From: Chitinophagaceae bacterium
GTDB taxonomy: Bacteria > Bacteroidota > Bacteroidia > Chitinophagales > REEL01
Length of the DNA stretch: 64,000 bases
Reading direction: 5' to 3'
NCBI GenBank assembly: GCA_007695095.1
Contig: REEL01000111.1
Location: 1-64,000, forward strand
Under the pieces are notes generated by a model. The model did no database searches. It was given only the letters and a program-made list of their open reading frames with translations, and had not been told where the DNA came from. This document shows positions 29,977-38,452 of this stretch, piece after piece (the first letter of the stretch is position 1; each line of letters opens with the position of its first letter). A program made the translations under genes and the position numbers.

Positions 29977-29984
29977 TATCTTTG
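29977..29984 (+). promoter_or_regulatory. promoter -7 element of the tRNA pair
   Basis: TATCTTTG is an exact TAnnTTTG match, 12 bases before tRNA-Ser, the distance expected for a stable-RNA promoter. It presumably drives both tRNA genes. Confidence 0.65.
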
Positions 29985-29996
29985 CGTCACCATTTT

Positions 29997-30086
<90 letters not shown>

Positions 30087-30103
30087 AGAATCAAAGAAAA
30101 TTT

Positions 30104-30178
30104 CGGGGTGTAGCGCAGCCCGGTTAGCGCACCTGGTTTGGGACCAGGGGGTCGCAGGTTCGAATCCTGCCACCCCGA
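30104..30178 (+). tRNA. tRNA-Pro(TGG)
   Basis: The acceptor arms CGGGGTG (30104-30110) and CACCCCG (30171-30177) pair perfectly. The anticodon TGG at 30139-30141 lies in loop TTTGGGA between CCTGG and CCAGG. The T-loop GGTTCGAATCC is present and CCA is not encoded. It follows tRNA-Ser by 18 bases and probably shares its transcript. Confidence 0.97.
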
Positions 30179-30185
30179 CTTTTTG

Positions 30186-30224
30186 AAACGCAAAGCTTTA
30201 TTTTTAAGGCTTTGCGTTTTTTGC
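30186..30224 (+). terminator. terminator of the tRNA-Ser/tRNA-Pro transcript
   Basis: AAACGCAAAGC (30186-30196) pairs over 11 bases with GCTTTGCGTTT (30209-30219), which runs into a T stretch. It starts eight bases after tRNA-Pro. Confidence 0.85.
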
Positions 30225-30616
30225 TTTTTGGGCAGTTTCTCCTGAATAGTGTTGGCTGTTTTTTTTGTGGAAATAGATTCTTTCTAAAGGGATTTAAGGA
30301 GACGCTTATATACCTGGAAGAAGATCTCCCGGAAGCCGGATTTTATTCGTTGGATATCCCTGAGCAAAGTGAAAGTCCTGTTCTGGCATTTAACTACGAC
30401 AGAAGTGAATCCGAAATGTCATTTGTCGATGCTGCAACGCTTAGAAATTATCTTCCGCAAACAAATTTTGAAATTCTTGAGGTTACTAAATTCGCTGAAA
30501 TTCAAAAGGCGATGGTAAGCCTTAACTTTGGTAGTGATTTTTGGAAATGGTGTATTGCTATTGCTCTGCTTTTTCTTGCTTTTGAAATTTTACTATTACG
30601 CCTTTGGAAAAAGTAG
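30212..30616 (+). pseudogene. C-terminal remnant of a BatA-like protein
   Basis: The open frame of 134 codons begins with TTG inside the tRNA terminator and has no ribosome site, so it is not a plausible intact gene. From about 30290 on it reads as the end of a Bacteroidota BatA/double-transmembrane protein: VLAFNYDRSESEMSF, a mixed alpha/beta stretch and a final helix, WKWCIAIALLFLAFEILLLR, followed by LWKK. The upstream 550 or so residues expected of the family (N-terminal membrane pair and VWA-like domain) are missing. It looks like the tail of a gene cut by a rearrangement beside the tRNA pair. Confidence 0.65.
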
Positions 30617-30619
30617 AGA

Positions 30620-30760
30620 GGGAGAGAGGAAAGAAGACCCAAGAGCCCAAATTCCAAGTAGACCAAGACCCAAGGGAAAGTAGGCAGCGGCAGTAGGCAC
30701 TAGGCAGGGTGAGAAGCCAAGAGACCAAGACCTAAGAGAGAAGTTGAAAGTAGAAAGTTT
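30620..30760. repeat. purine-rich degenerate intergenic repeat
   Basis: The stretch is made of imperfect short units such as CCAAGACCCAAG, AGGCAGCGGCAGTAGGCA and GCCAAGAGACCAAGACC, with a strong A/G bias on the plus strand and few T residues. It encodes nothing recognisable. It sits between the BatA remnant and the MFS gene. Its composition differs from all surrounding DNA. Confidence 0.6.
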
Positions 30761-30845
30761 ATAAAGTCTGAAAGGAATATGGTAGCATTTTATGGAAAAA
30801 TTATGATTGCAAATTTAAGGAGAGCACAGTGTATCTAATTGTCAC

Positions 30846-32075
30846 TCAGGTTTTTTCTATAATTTTTATTTCTTTAGGCATACGGAATTTGATTATGAAT
30901 GAAGAAATAATTGTCAGCCCACCAATCAGAAAAATAGCATATTCAACTCCGAATAAGTCGGCTGTAATACCGGAAATTACAGCACCAAAGGCATAACCTA
31001 AATCTCGCCAAAGTCTGAAAGTGCCTATACTTTCTGCTCGTTGTCCTGGACTTGTGGCTTGGGCAATGGTGCTGAGGAATGTGGGGTAGACCAATGCCGT
31101 TCCTAAACCTAAAATTGCCGATATGGAAGCTAAAACATAAAAGTCGTTACTAAAGGGAATGAGCAAAATAGCCAGACCTTGTAAAAGCATTCCCCAAAAC
31201 AGCATTGCTTTTTTTGAGTAATGGTCAGACATTTTACCTGTAAAAAGTTGTCCTATACCCCAAACAGTTGGATAAATAGCAGTGATTATTCCAATATTAG
31301 TATTGTCGAAATTAAGCGCAAACAAAACAATTGGGAGTAAACCCCAAATCATTCCGTCATTGAGATTGTTGATTAATCCTGCTTGTGTTACTGAGCTTAG
31401 TGTTTTGTTTTTAAATGTTGTATCAAAAAACACATTTTTAAGTTTTACAGTATTGTCTGTTTTGCCTTCTTTTTGGACAAAAACATTAGTATCTTTTACC
31501 CATAAGGCAGTTAATATAAAACCAACAATGGAAATAAAAATACCAATGTAAAATGGGTAAGGAGTGACTCCATACCTATTGGCTACATAACCTGTCAATA
31601 ATGCTACTAAGCCAACTGCAAAATACCCTGCAAACTCATTTAAGCCCATTGCTAACCCTCTGTTTTTTTCACCGACAAGATCTATTTTCATTACCACTGT
31701 GCTGCTCCAGGTTACACCTTGGCTTACTCCCAGTAGCACATTGGCAAAAATAACAAAGCTCCAATTGGGGGCATACATTAACATAAACGGAACCGGTATT
31801 GCGATTAACCAACCGTATAAAAGCAGATTCTTTCTTCCAAATTTATTAGCAAGCCTTCCCGTGTAATAGTTGGCAATGGCTTTTGAAATTCCGAAGGCTG
31901 TTATAAATGAAAGTATGGCTGTCTTTGAAGCTATCCCAAATTCTAACTCAGCAAATTGCGGAATAATAGTACGTTCCATTCCAATCATTCCACCAACAAA
32001 AGCATTGATGATTACCAAAATGGTGAATTGCTTCCAATTTTCTCTTAGTCCGAGCTTTATATTATCTGTATTCAT
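30846..32075 (-). CDS. MFS transporter
   Basis: A 409-residue protein with about twelve hydrophobic helices. The MFS motif between helices 2 and 3 is visible (YYTGRLANKFGRKNLLLYG), as is the matching loop between helices 8 and 9 (GKMSDHYSKKAMLFWG). The ATG at 32075 is preferred to an upstream TTG at 32096. It lies downstream of, and in the same direction as, a Crp/Fnr-type regulator, with a small 11-base palindrome between them (32109-32119). An efflux role is plausible for this subfamily, but the substrate cannot be predicted. Confidence 0.88.
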   Translation of the reverse strand: MNTDNIKLGLRENWKQFTILVIINAFVGGMIGMERTIIPQFAELEFGIASKTAILSFITAFGISKAIANYYTGRLANKFGRKNLLLYGWLIAIPVPFMLMYAPNWSFVIFANVLLGVSQGVTWSSTVVMKIDLVGEKNRGLAMGLNEFAGYFAVGLVALLTGYVANRYGVTPYPFYIGIFISIVGFILTALWVKDTNVFVQKEGKTDNTVKLKNVFFDTTFKNKTLSSVTQAGLINNLNDGMIWGLLPIVLFALNFDNTNIGIITAIYPTVWGIGQLFTGKMSDHYSKKAMLFWGMLLQGLAILLIPFSNDFYVLASISAILGLGTALVYPTFLSTIAQATSPGQRAESIGTFRLWRDLGYAFGAVISGITADLFGVEYAIFLIGGLTIISSFIIKFRMPKEIKIIEKT

Positions 32076-32108
32076 TTTTGATTTTATAGAATACAAAGGT
32101 CTGATGAT

Positions 32109-32119
32109 TTAGTAACTAA
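32109..32119. promoter_or_regulatory. short palindrome between regulator and MFS gene
   Basis: TTAGTAACTAA has five-base arms around a single A. It lies about 35 bases upstream of the MFS start and just after the Crp/Fnr gene. It is short enough to occur by chance. Confidence 0.25.
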
Positions 32120-32141
32120 TTATTTTACAAATGATAAATAA

Positions 32142-32705
32142 TCAACGAATTTCAGCTCTTATTCTGCTTAACGACACCTGGGTAATTCCAAGATAAGTAG
32201 AAATATATTTAAGAGGGATTTTTTGGACATAGTCAGTTGTTTCTAAAAGCTCTAAATATCTTTCTTTTGCCGTGTTAAATTGCAGACTTTCAATTCTTTT
32301 TACCGTATTCACATACTCTCTTTCAAAAAGCAGACGGAATAGCCTTTCTATGTCGTGGTGTTTATCGTATAACTTATTAAATAGAGAATCGGAATCAATA
32401 CTTATAATAGTTGTTTTTTCAATGGCTTGAATGCCTTTTAGTGTTGGCTCTCCGGTAAAAAGACTTTCAGCTCTCACGATAAGTTCGTTTTCAAAAGCAA
32501 AATGCTCGGTAATATCATTTCCATCCTTGTGATAAAAAATTCGAGCGCAGCCATCTTTAACTAAATAGACCGTTCGACACCTGCTTCCAACATCCTGTAT
32601 TAAATCATTTTTAGAGTAACTTTTTAAATAAATAATCTGCTCCAAGGCTTCTTTTGCCTCCTCTGAGACCTTATAAATGCTATCAAAAAAAGAATTAATC
32701 TCCAC
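32142..32705 (-). CDS. Crp/Fnr family transcriptional regulator
   Basis: A 187-residue protein with an N-terminal cyclic-nucleotide-binding-like domain (about residues 10-125; AFENELIVRAESLFTGEP resembles the effector loop) and a C-terminal winged helix ending IPLKYISTYLGITQVSLSRIR, the usual recognition helix of the Bacteroidota Crp/Fnr subfamily. There is no FNR-type cysteine cluster. It is followed on the same strand by an MFS transporter that it may control. The effector is unknown. Confidence 0.88.
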   Translation of the reverse strand: MEINSFFDSIYKVSEEAKEALEQIIYLKSYSKNDLIQDVGSRCRTVYLVKDGCARIFYHKDGNDITEHFAFENELIVRAESLFTGEPTLKGIQAIEKTTIISIDSDSLFNKLYDKHHDIERLFRLLFEREYVNTVKRIESLQFNTAKERYLELLETTDYVQKIPLKYISTYLGITQVSLSRIRAEIR

Positions 32706-32781
32706 AGCTAATTAATTTTAGTTTTTTCAATGTAAAATAGACAAAACCTAACGATACTTTTTATTTTTTCCCATATAGCAT

Positions 32782-32811
32782 AAAAAAGCCCCTGAATTCA
32801 GAGGCTTTTTT
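32782..32811 (-). terminator. terminator of the S9 peptidase gene
   Basis: AAAAAAGCC (782-790) pairs with GGCTTTTTT (803-811) around CCTGAATTCAGA, which is itself largely self-complementary, with one mismatch. On the minus strand it ends in a T run about 30 bases after the peptidase stop codon. Confidence 0.75.
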
Positions 32812-32839
32812 GTTTTTAAACGATTTATATTTCTAAAGA

Positions 32840-34837
32840 TTAAATCTCATCTTTCTGAAGGTGCATTCTTAAAAACCCTGACATAGCCTTGTAAAACTCG
32901 AAGCGATTTTCTTCATTCAGGAAGCCGTGTCCTTCATTTTCTTTTACAAGATATGGAACACTGATATTTCTTTCGCGAAGAGCGTTTACAATCTGATCGG
33001 ATTCCGCTTTGTTAACTCTTGGGTCTTTGGCACCCTGAGCAACAAATAACGGAGCTTGTATATTATCAACCTGATAAAAAGGAGAGTTTTCTCTAAACAT
33101 AATACTGTCTTTTTCAGGATGCCCAACCATTTCGTGCATCATATCCAATAATGGCTCCCAGTAAGGAGGAATCGTTTTCAGGAAAGTAAACAAATTGGAA
33201 ACGCCAACATAGCTGATGCCGCAAGCATATAATTCCGGGGTAAGTGTAAGTCCCGCTAAAGCAGCATAACCACCATAACTGGCTCCGTAAATTGCAATTC
33301 TGTCCGGGTCTGCAATACCTTCATCAATCAACCACTTAACGCCATCTGTTACATCGTCTTGCATGGTTTGTCCCCATTGCTTAAAAGAAGACATCCAAAA
33401 TTCTTTACCATATCCGGTAGATCCTCTGAAATTCATTTGAAATACAGCATAACCTCTGTTGGCTAATAATTGCACTTCAGGATTAAAACCCCAGTTGTCT
33501 CTTGCCCAAGGTCCACCATGAACATTCACTACAACCGGTAAATTTTCTGCTTCCTTGCCAACCGGTAATGTTAAGTATCCGTGAATAGTTAAACCATCTC
33601 TTGACTGATAAGTTACAGGCTTCATCTCAGCCATTTCTTCTTCATTTAATTCAGGGTTTACTTCTGCTAAAAACTCAAAAGTGTCAGCTTTTCTGTCATA
33701 CAAATAAAAGGAACCCAAAGACCTGTCAGAATAGGTTCTTACTACCATCATGTTCTCATCTTTTGTAGAGCTTGTAATGCCGTATTCATATCCGTCAAAC
33801 TCTCTGTCAAGTCTTTTGATAACATCCTTCATTTCATTGTCAATAACATATCTTTCTCTTTTCCAGGAAGTAAAACTTACTGTGGTTAATACTTTTCTTT
33901 TTCTTGAGTAATTTAGTCCTGAAACATCAAAATCCGGATTTTTGTAAATTTCCTCAATTTCCTCTCCGGTTCTGATATCCATCTTAACAACAGCTGTTTT
34001 ATCTCTGTTTAAGTTAGATAAAGCATAGACATTTTTGTTATCAAAGGTGAAAAACAAAGGGCTTATAGACTCCGTAAAAGGAACTGTTTTAACCGATTGA
34101 AATTCATCCTCTTCAGTTTCTCTGTAAAGCAAAGTAGTGTTAACTCCGCCTTCAATTTTTAATGCTACGCGTATTTTTCCGTCGTGATCAGTTAACCAAC
34201 CCATTATAGGGTTGAACATATCGGTGTTTTCGGCTAATTGTTCTAAATCACCGGTCACTATATTTAGTCTGTAAGGCTCATGAAGCTGAGGATTGTTTTT
34301 GTTAAGCCCAATTATCATTTCGTCTTCAATATCTTCCAGCTCATCTATGATTTGTGCTCTGACATCTTCAAATGGTGTTAAATCTCTTTGATTTGAACCG
34401 TCTTTATTAACCGCATAAATTCTGTAATTTTCATCTCCACCACGGTCGTTTAGGTAAACAAGTCTGTCATTATTTGCCCAAAAGTAGGCCATTATATCAC
34501 GATGCTCGCTATCCGTAATGCGCTTAACATCTCCGGTTTCTCTGTTTTTAACATGTATGTTTAAACGGTTTTCATAAGGACTCAAATAAGAAATATATTT
34601 GCCATTCGGAGAAATTTGAAATCCTGTCTCTACCGGGTTTTGAAAAAAGTGTTCAACAGGTATACTTCCTTCATCCATTTCAATTAATTTCAAAACTTCT
34701 AAAGAATCATTAACAGGATCAATCAAGGGAAAGTTTGATTCTCCGTTTTTAGCAGTTTTTTCTCCATCAGACTCATTACAGGCGGTAAAAAAGGGAACAA
34801 AGCTGACTATCATAAGTATTAAAAGGTTTCTTTTCAT
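32840..34837 (-). CDS. S9 family (prolyl oligopeptidase-type) lipoprotein peptidase
   Basis: A 665-residue lipoprotein (signal MKRNLLILMIVSFVPFFTAC, lipobox Cys20) with an N-terminal beta-propeller (about 70-390) and a C-terminal alpha/beta hydrolase domain. The catalytic triad is visible: Ser520 in YGASYGGYAAL, Asp605 in GAKDPRV and His637 in EGHGF. It belongs to the acylaminoacyl-peptidase/DPP-like branch of S9 and presumably trims peptides in the periplasm or at the outer membrane. A TAAATTTG promoter box lies about 25 bases upstream, and a strong terminator follows. It appears monocistronic. Confidence 0.93.
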   Translation of the reverse strand: MKRNLLILMIVSFVPFFTACNESDGEKTAKNGESNFPLIDPVNDSLEVLKLIEMDEGSIPVEHFFQNPVETGFQISPNGKYISYLSPYENRLNIHVKNRETGDVKRITDSEHRDIMAYFWANNDRLVYLNDRGGDENYRIYAVNKDGSNQRDLTPFEDVRAQIIDELEDIEDEMIIGLNKNNPQLHEPYRLNIVTGDLEQLAENTDMFNPIMGWLTDHDGKIRVALKIEGGVNTTLLYRETEEDEFQSVKTVPFTESISPLFFTFDNKNVYALSNLNRDKTAVVKMDIRTGEEIEEIYKNPDFDVSGLNYSRKRKVLTTVSFTSWKRERYVIDNEMKDVIKRLDREFDGYEYGITSSTKDENMMVVRTYSDRSLGSFYLYDRKADTFEFLAEVNPELNEEEMAEMKPVTYQSRDGLTIHGYLTLPVGKEAENLPVVVNVHGGPWARDNWGFNPEVQLLANRGYAVFQMNFRGSTGYGKEFWMSSFKQWGQTMQDDVTDGVKWLIDEGIADPDRIAIYGASYGGYAALAGLTLTPELYACGISYVGVSNLFTFLKTIPPYWEPLLDMMHEMVGHPEKDSIMFRENSPFYQVDNIQAPLFVAQGAKDPRVNKAESDQIVNALRERNISVPYLVKENEGHGFLNEENRFEFYKAMSGFLRMHLQKDEI

Positions 34838-34862
34838 TTTCCGGTATTTAAATTTTAAGTTG

Positions 34863-34870
34863 CAAATTTA
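34863..34870 (-). promoter_or_regulatory. putative S9 peptidase promoter -7 element
   Basis: The minus strand reads TAAATTTG, an exact TAnnTTTG match, 25 bases ahead of the start codon. No -33 TTG lies at ideal spacing. Confidence 0.5.
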
Positions 34871-34994
34871 ATAAAAACATTTTTATTCTTTCTAATTCTA
34901 AACAAAAACTAAAATGTAATGTATCTCAAGCTTTAAGATATTAAGCCGAATAGATTACTTTTATTTTTTTAAAAAAGCGTAAGTTCGTATTTAA

Positions 34995-35594
34995 ATGAAA
35001 AGCTATTATAAGAAAAAAGTCATTGAGGCAGGCTGTGATGAAGCCGGCAGAGGGTGTATTGCAGGTCCCGTTTTTGCGGCAGCGGTAATTCTGCCCGCTG
35101 ATTTAAAAATTGAGGGATTGAACGACTCTAAACTACTTTCAGCAAAGGAAAGAAGTCGATTACGCACAGAAATAGAAAAAAAAGCTATTGCCTGGTCTGT
35201 TGCAAAATGCAGCGAGGACGAAATTTTTAAACACAACATTCTCAGAGCTTCTTTAATGGCTATGCATAAAGCATTGAGGGGCCTATCTGTATATCCGGAG
35301 TTTATATTAGTGGACGGAAACCGATTTGTCCCTTTTGATGAAGTAGAGCATTTTTGCGTAATAAAAGGAGATTCAAAATTTACTTCTATTGCCGCGGCAT
35401 CTGTGTTATGTAAGTTTTACAGAGATGAATATATGCTTGCATTACATGAGAAGTATCCGGTTTATAAGTGGTCAAAAAATAAAGGCTATCCGACTATCGA
35501 ACACAGAAAAGCTATAACAACTTATGGTTCTTGTGAATATCATCGAAAGGGTTTTCGCCTCTTATCGGAAAAGCCGGTTGAAAAGCTGTTTTAA
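34995..35594 (+). CDS. rnhB: ribonuclease HII
   Basis: Removes ribonucleotides from RNA/DNA hybrids. The 199-residue protein has the first catalytic pair in GCDEAGRGCIAGPVFAAAVI (Asp15, Glu16), LNDSKLLSAKERSRL, then the third acidic residue in ILVDGN. The C-terminal tail is KGYPTIEHRKAI. Length and motifs are typical. It converges with the ferredoxin gene, whose 3' end is 11 bases away. Confidence 0.95.
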   Translation: MKSYYKKKVIEAGCDEAGRGCIAGPVFAAAVILPADLKIEGLNDSKLLSAKERSRLRTEIEKKAIAWSVAKCSEDEIFKHNILRASLMAMHKALRGLSVYPEFILVDGNRFVPFDEVEHFCVIKGDSKFTSIAAASVLCKFYRDEYMLALHEKYPVYKWSKNKGYPTIEHRKAITTYGSCEYHRKGFRLLSEKPVEKLF

Positions 35595-35605
35595 GCAGTG
35601 TTGAA

Positions 35606-35959
35606 CTAAGGTGATTTTTGCCAAATTTCAGCCGGTATGCTAAAATCAACGAGAAGCTTTTTAACAACATTACCTTTCACAATATGCTGATTCACAATTT
35701 CTTCAACATCCCCGGCTTCTACTTTTCCATAGACAATTCCCTCAGGGTAAATAACTACTATGGGGCCGTATTCACAAAAATCAAAGCATCCGGCTCGCTG
35801 GGCTCTCACTTCTGAATTCAGCTTTTTATCCTTCAACAATTTCTTAAAAGCGCCTACCAATAAAAGCCCGTTTCTTTCTCCGCAACAGGTTCGCCCCCCT
35901 TGCTTTCTTTCATTGGTACAGACAAAAATCTGATGATTATATGGTGTATTTGATTTCAT
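35606..35959 (-). CDS. thioredoxin-like [2Fe-2S] ferredoxin
   Basis: A 117-residue protein with the thioredoxin-like ferredoxin pattern. The first cysteines are in IFVCTNERKQGGRTCCG, the last in AGCFDFCEYGPIVVIYPEG, matching the four-cysteine arrangement of the (2Fe-2S) ferredoxin family found with NADH dehydrogenase subunits. It lies at the end of a probable operon with a YgjP-like metallopeptidase, hemD and DUF4271 (gaps of 5 to 18 bases). Confidence 0.88.
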   Translation of the reverse strand: MKSNTPYNHQIFVCTNERKQGGRTCCGERNGLLLVGAFKKLLKDKKLNSEVRAQRAGCFDFCEYGPIVVIYPEGIVYGKVEAGDVEEIVNQHIVKGNVVKKLLVDFSIPAEIWQKSP

Positions 35960-35964
35960 AAGGC

Positions 35965-36705
35965 TTAAAAATAAGTATTCGCTCCATATTTTTTTAACCA
36001 GGCTTCGCTTTCTCTATAATCAGGCATAACACTTTCCACGCATTTCCAATAAGCAGAAGAATGATCTCGGTGAATGAAATGTGCTAATTCATGGACAATC
36101 AGGTAATCAACTATCTTTTCGGGACACAAGAGTAATCGGGTAGAAAAACTTAAATTGCCCCGGCTGCTGCAACTGCCCCAAACTCGTTTGTTATTTCTGA
36201 AACGAACTTTTTTAACCTCTACCTGAAAGTGTTGACGATTTATGACATCGACTTTATCTACCATATAGGAGTTGAAAAACTTAGCCAAAGCTCTTGCTAA
36301 TGTTTCCGAAATTTCTTTTTTACTTCTTTGTATATGAGCCAGAATGTGAATCTCATTATTTTTAATACTTATTTTTTCCCGATTTTCTACTACTAAGAAA
36401 TTTATTGAATAGGTCTGCCCAAAAAGTTTTAGCTCGTTAATTTTAGAGTAATCTTTATAAAGTTCTTTTTTTCTTTCAAAAAAGTCAGGAATTTCTTGCA
36501 ATTTTTGATTTGCCCAATCTGTATACTTAGAAATGTAAAAGTTTTTTTCATGTTTATTCATTCCTTTCGGTAAACGAATAATAACACCTGTTTTACAAAG
36601 GGAAACACGGGAATTTGATCTTTTTTCAATGTAAACATAAATGTTTACTGCGTAGTTGTTGAAGTAGATGGTATCGTGAAGCGTTTTATTTATTGCTCCT
36701 GCCAT
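35965..36705 (-). CDS. YgjP-like zinc metallopeptidase (M48-related)
   Basis: A 246-residue cytoplasmic protein with the zinc-binding HExxH motif in VHELAHFIHRDHSSAYW, preceded by RNNKRVWGSCSSRGNLSFS, which is characteristic of the YgjP/DUF45 (M48-like) family. The function of the family is not firmly established. It lies in a dense same-strand cluster between the ferredoxin and hemD genes. Confidence 0.88.
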   Translation of the reverse strand: MAGAINKTLHDTIYFNNYAVNIYVYIEKRSNSRVSLCKTGVIIRLPKGMNKHEKNFYISKYTDWANQKLQEIPDFFERKKELYKDYSKINELKLFGQTYSINFLVVENREKISIKNNEIHILAHIQRSKKEISETLARALAKFFNSYMVDKVDVINRQHFQVEVKKVRFRNNKRVWGSCSSRGNLSFSTRLLLCPEKIVDYLIVHELAHFIHRDHSSAYWKCVESVMPDYRESEAWLKKYGANTYF

Positions 36706-36715
36706 TTTCTCTTCA

Positions 36716-37483
36716 TTATTTATTTACTTGATTGATATACTTTTCAATAGCCATTGTCATTGAAGGAGTGTCTTTGGTTGGGGCTTTTATCTGCATTTCG
36801 AGTCCGGCATCCTGAATTGCTTTTTCCGTGTAAGGTCCAAAGCCACCAATCCGGGTCTTGTTTTGCTTAAAATCCGGAAAGTTTTCAAAAAGAGACTTTA
36901 ATCCGGCAGGACTAAAAAATATGATTGCATCATAAGTAAGATCTTTGAGGTCAGATAGGTCAGTGCTGACTGTTTTGTACATAATTGCCATATCAAAGTT
37001 GACATCATTTTTTTTCAGGGTATCCAAAGCATCTTTCTTGTGCACATCAGAGCAGGGAAGTAAAAAGCGCTCTTTTTCTTTATGTTTGATAACCAGTTCG
37101 ATTAAGCTGGAATTGCTTCCGTTACCAAAAAACACTTTTCGTTTTCTGTATAAAATATACTTTTGCAAATACAGCGCAATTGATTCAGAAATACAAAAGT
37201 ATTTCATGTCCTGCGAAATTTTTAATCTTGATTCTTCACAAATTCTAAAAAAGTGATCAACGGAATTGCGGCTATTGAAAATCACAGCAGTGTATTCCGG
37301 TATTTCTATTTTGTTTTTTCTGAAATCTTTATAAGAAACGGGCTGAACTTCAATAAAAGGACGAAAGTCTACCTTTATCTTATATTTATTTGCAATGTCA
37401 AGAAATGGAGATTTTCCATTTTCAGGTGGGGGCTGAGATATTAGAATTGACTTTACTGGAGGTGCAGTCTTATTTTTTGCCAT
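36716..37483 (-). CDS. hemD: uroporphyrinogen-III synthase
   Basis: Cyclises hydroxymethylbilane to uroporphyrinogen III in haem synthesis. The 255-residue protein has the two-lobed HemD pattern of repeated alpha/beta units and the conserved segments FNSRNSVDHFF (about residues 69-79) and DAIIFFSPAGLKSLFENF. HemD sequences are divergent, and the assignment is helped by the upstream DUF4271 gene, a common neighbour in Bacteroidota. No other hem genes are present in the window. Confidence 0.85.
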   Translation of the reverse strand: MAKNKTAPPVKSILISQPPPENGKSPFLDIANKYKIKVDFRPFIEVQPVSYKDFRKNKIEIPEYTAVIFNSRNSVDHFFRICEESRLKISQDMKYFCISESIALYLQKYILYRKRKVFFGNGSNSSLIELVIKHKEKERFLLPCSDVHKKDALDTLKKNDVNFDMAIMYKTVSTDLSDLKDLTYDAIIFFSPAGLKSLFENFPDFKQNKTRIGGFGPYTEKAIQDAGLEMQIKAPTKDTPSMTMAIEKYINQVNK

Positions 37484-37501
37484 ACAAACTAAAGTTTGGT
37501 T

Positions 37502-38389
37502 TTATATCAATTGCGCATTTTGTAAAATTTTAATAAATAAAATCACGGGCACAATTTCAAGAGTGCAAATATACAAAAAAAACAACTTTTTTTCTGTTAA
37601 AATATAATTTTTCCCAATAATTAATCCTTTGATAACCCTCATAGCAATTACAAGAAACACTATTACAATTGATATGTAGGCTGAAATAGCAGAAACCTCA
37701 GGCGTAGAAAAGGCTATTAACAAGCTAAAAGGAATTAAAAGAATTCCGGTTGCCTTATATATTTGCCAACAGTTAAAGCTGAATAAGCGCAATGAACTAC
37801 CAAAAGGAAATATTAATGCCATAATCCGTATCAGTAGTGTTTTAGATAAAAATAACAATACGATTATTCCCAATATCCATAAGAAAACTGAAATACCCGC
37901 TTTGTTTAATGTAATGCCCAGCAAAGGAAGTAGATAAAACAGCCATAAGCTGAAGCTGATTAAAAAAACAATATTCAATAGCAGATAAGAAAACTGAACA
38001 CCTATTTTTTGGTCATAATAAATTTGCTTAGAAATGGTTACGCTGCTTAAAGAGCGCCAGATATTCTGATAGTTTCTGCCGGTGACGTTTTTTGTTATGG
38101 CAATCAAGAGAGTCAGTACAAGCAATATAAAAAAAGCAGTATTCTGATTGGTTTTTATTTGCCGGGCATTGATTACTAAAGTTGACGTTTTGCCTGGTTT
38201 ATTAAGTATGTCGTGTTCAAAAAAATGTTTGGGATATTCTTTAGATGGGAAAAGTATTTCCTTTGCTTCAAAGTCATCATAGGGCCCGTTATTTTCTACA
38301 GCTGCCTCAGCGAAAAAAAAAGTACTAAACAAAACTACACATAAAATTATGCTATATAATGAATTCATTTTTGGAAACATTATACACAT
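37502..38389 (-). CDS. DUF4271 membrane protein
   Basis: A protein of up to 295 residues with a possible signal peptide at the N terminus and about six hydrophobic segments from residue 80 on, typical of DUF4271. The start is uncertain: ATG codons lie at 38389, 38380 and 38368, the last giving MNSLYSIILCVVLF. It is followed 18 bases later by hemD, and the four genes to 35606 form a probable operon. The function of DUF4271 is unknown; the link with haem synthesis is contextual. Confidence 0.75.
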   Translation of the reverse strand: MCIMFPKMNSLYSIILCVVLFSTFFFAEAAVENNGPYDDFEAKEILFPSKEYPKHFFEHDILNKPGKTSTLVINARQIKTNQNTAFFILLVLTLLIAITKNVTGRNYQNIWRSLSSVTISKQIYYDQKIGVQFSYLLLNIVFLISFSLWLFYLLPLLGITLNKAGISVFLWILGIIVLLFLSKTLLIRIMALIFPFGSSLRLFSFNCWQIYKATGILLIPFSLLIAFSTPEVSAISAYISIVIVFLVIAMRVIKGLIIGKNYILTEKKLFFLYICTLEIVPVILFIKILQNAQLI

Positions 38390-38452
38390 AAGTTCATTTT
38401 TTTAATCTTTAAAGTTAGCAAAAAGCAATTATTGAGCTCATTCATTTTAATA

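Larger units (their letters stand above)
29577..29996. other. 420-base intergenic region
   Basis: This AT-rich stretch between the patatin gene and tRNA-Ser contains the promoter box of each at its two ends. A 37-codon basic reading frame (29851-29964) has no similarity I recognise. No known RNA family or strong hairpin is visible in the middle. Confidence 0.6.

Noticed and set aside
30212-30616. Intact small gene of 134 residues starting with TTG at 30212
   Set aside because: The start lies inside the terminator hairpin of the tRNA transcript and the encoded sequence looks like a family C terminus only, so it was listed as a remnant.
30104-32800. Possible att duplication of the tRNA-Pro 3' end
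   Set aside because: I looked for a second copy of the tRNA 3' end up to about 32.8 kb and found none, and no integrase gene is present.
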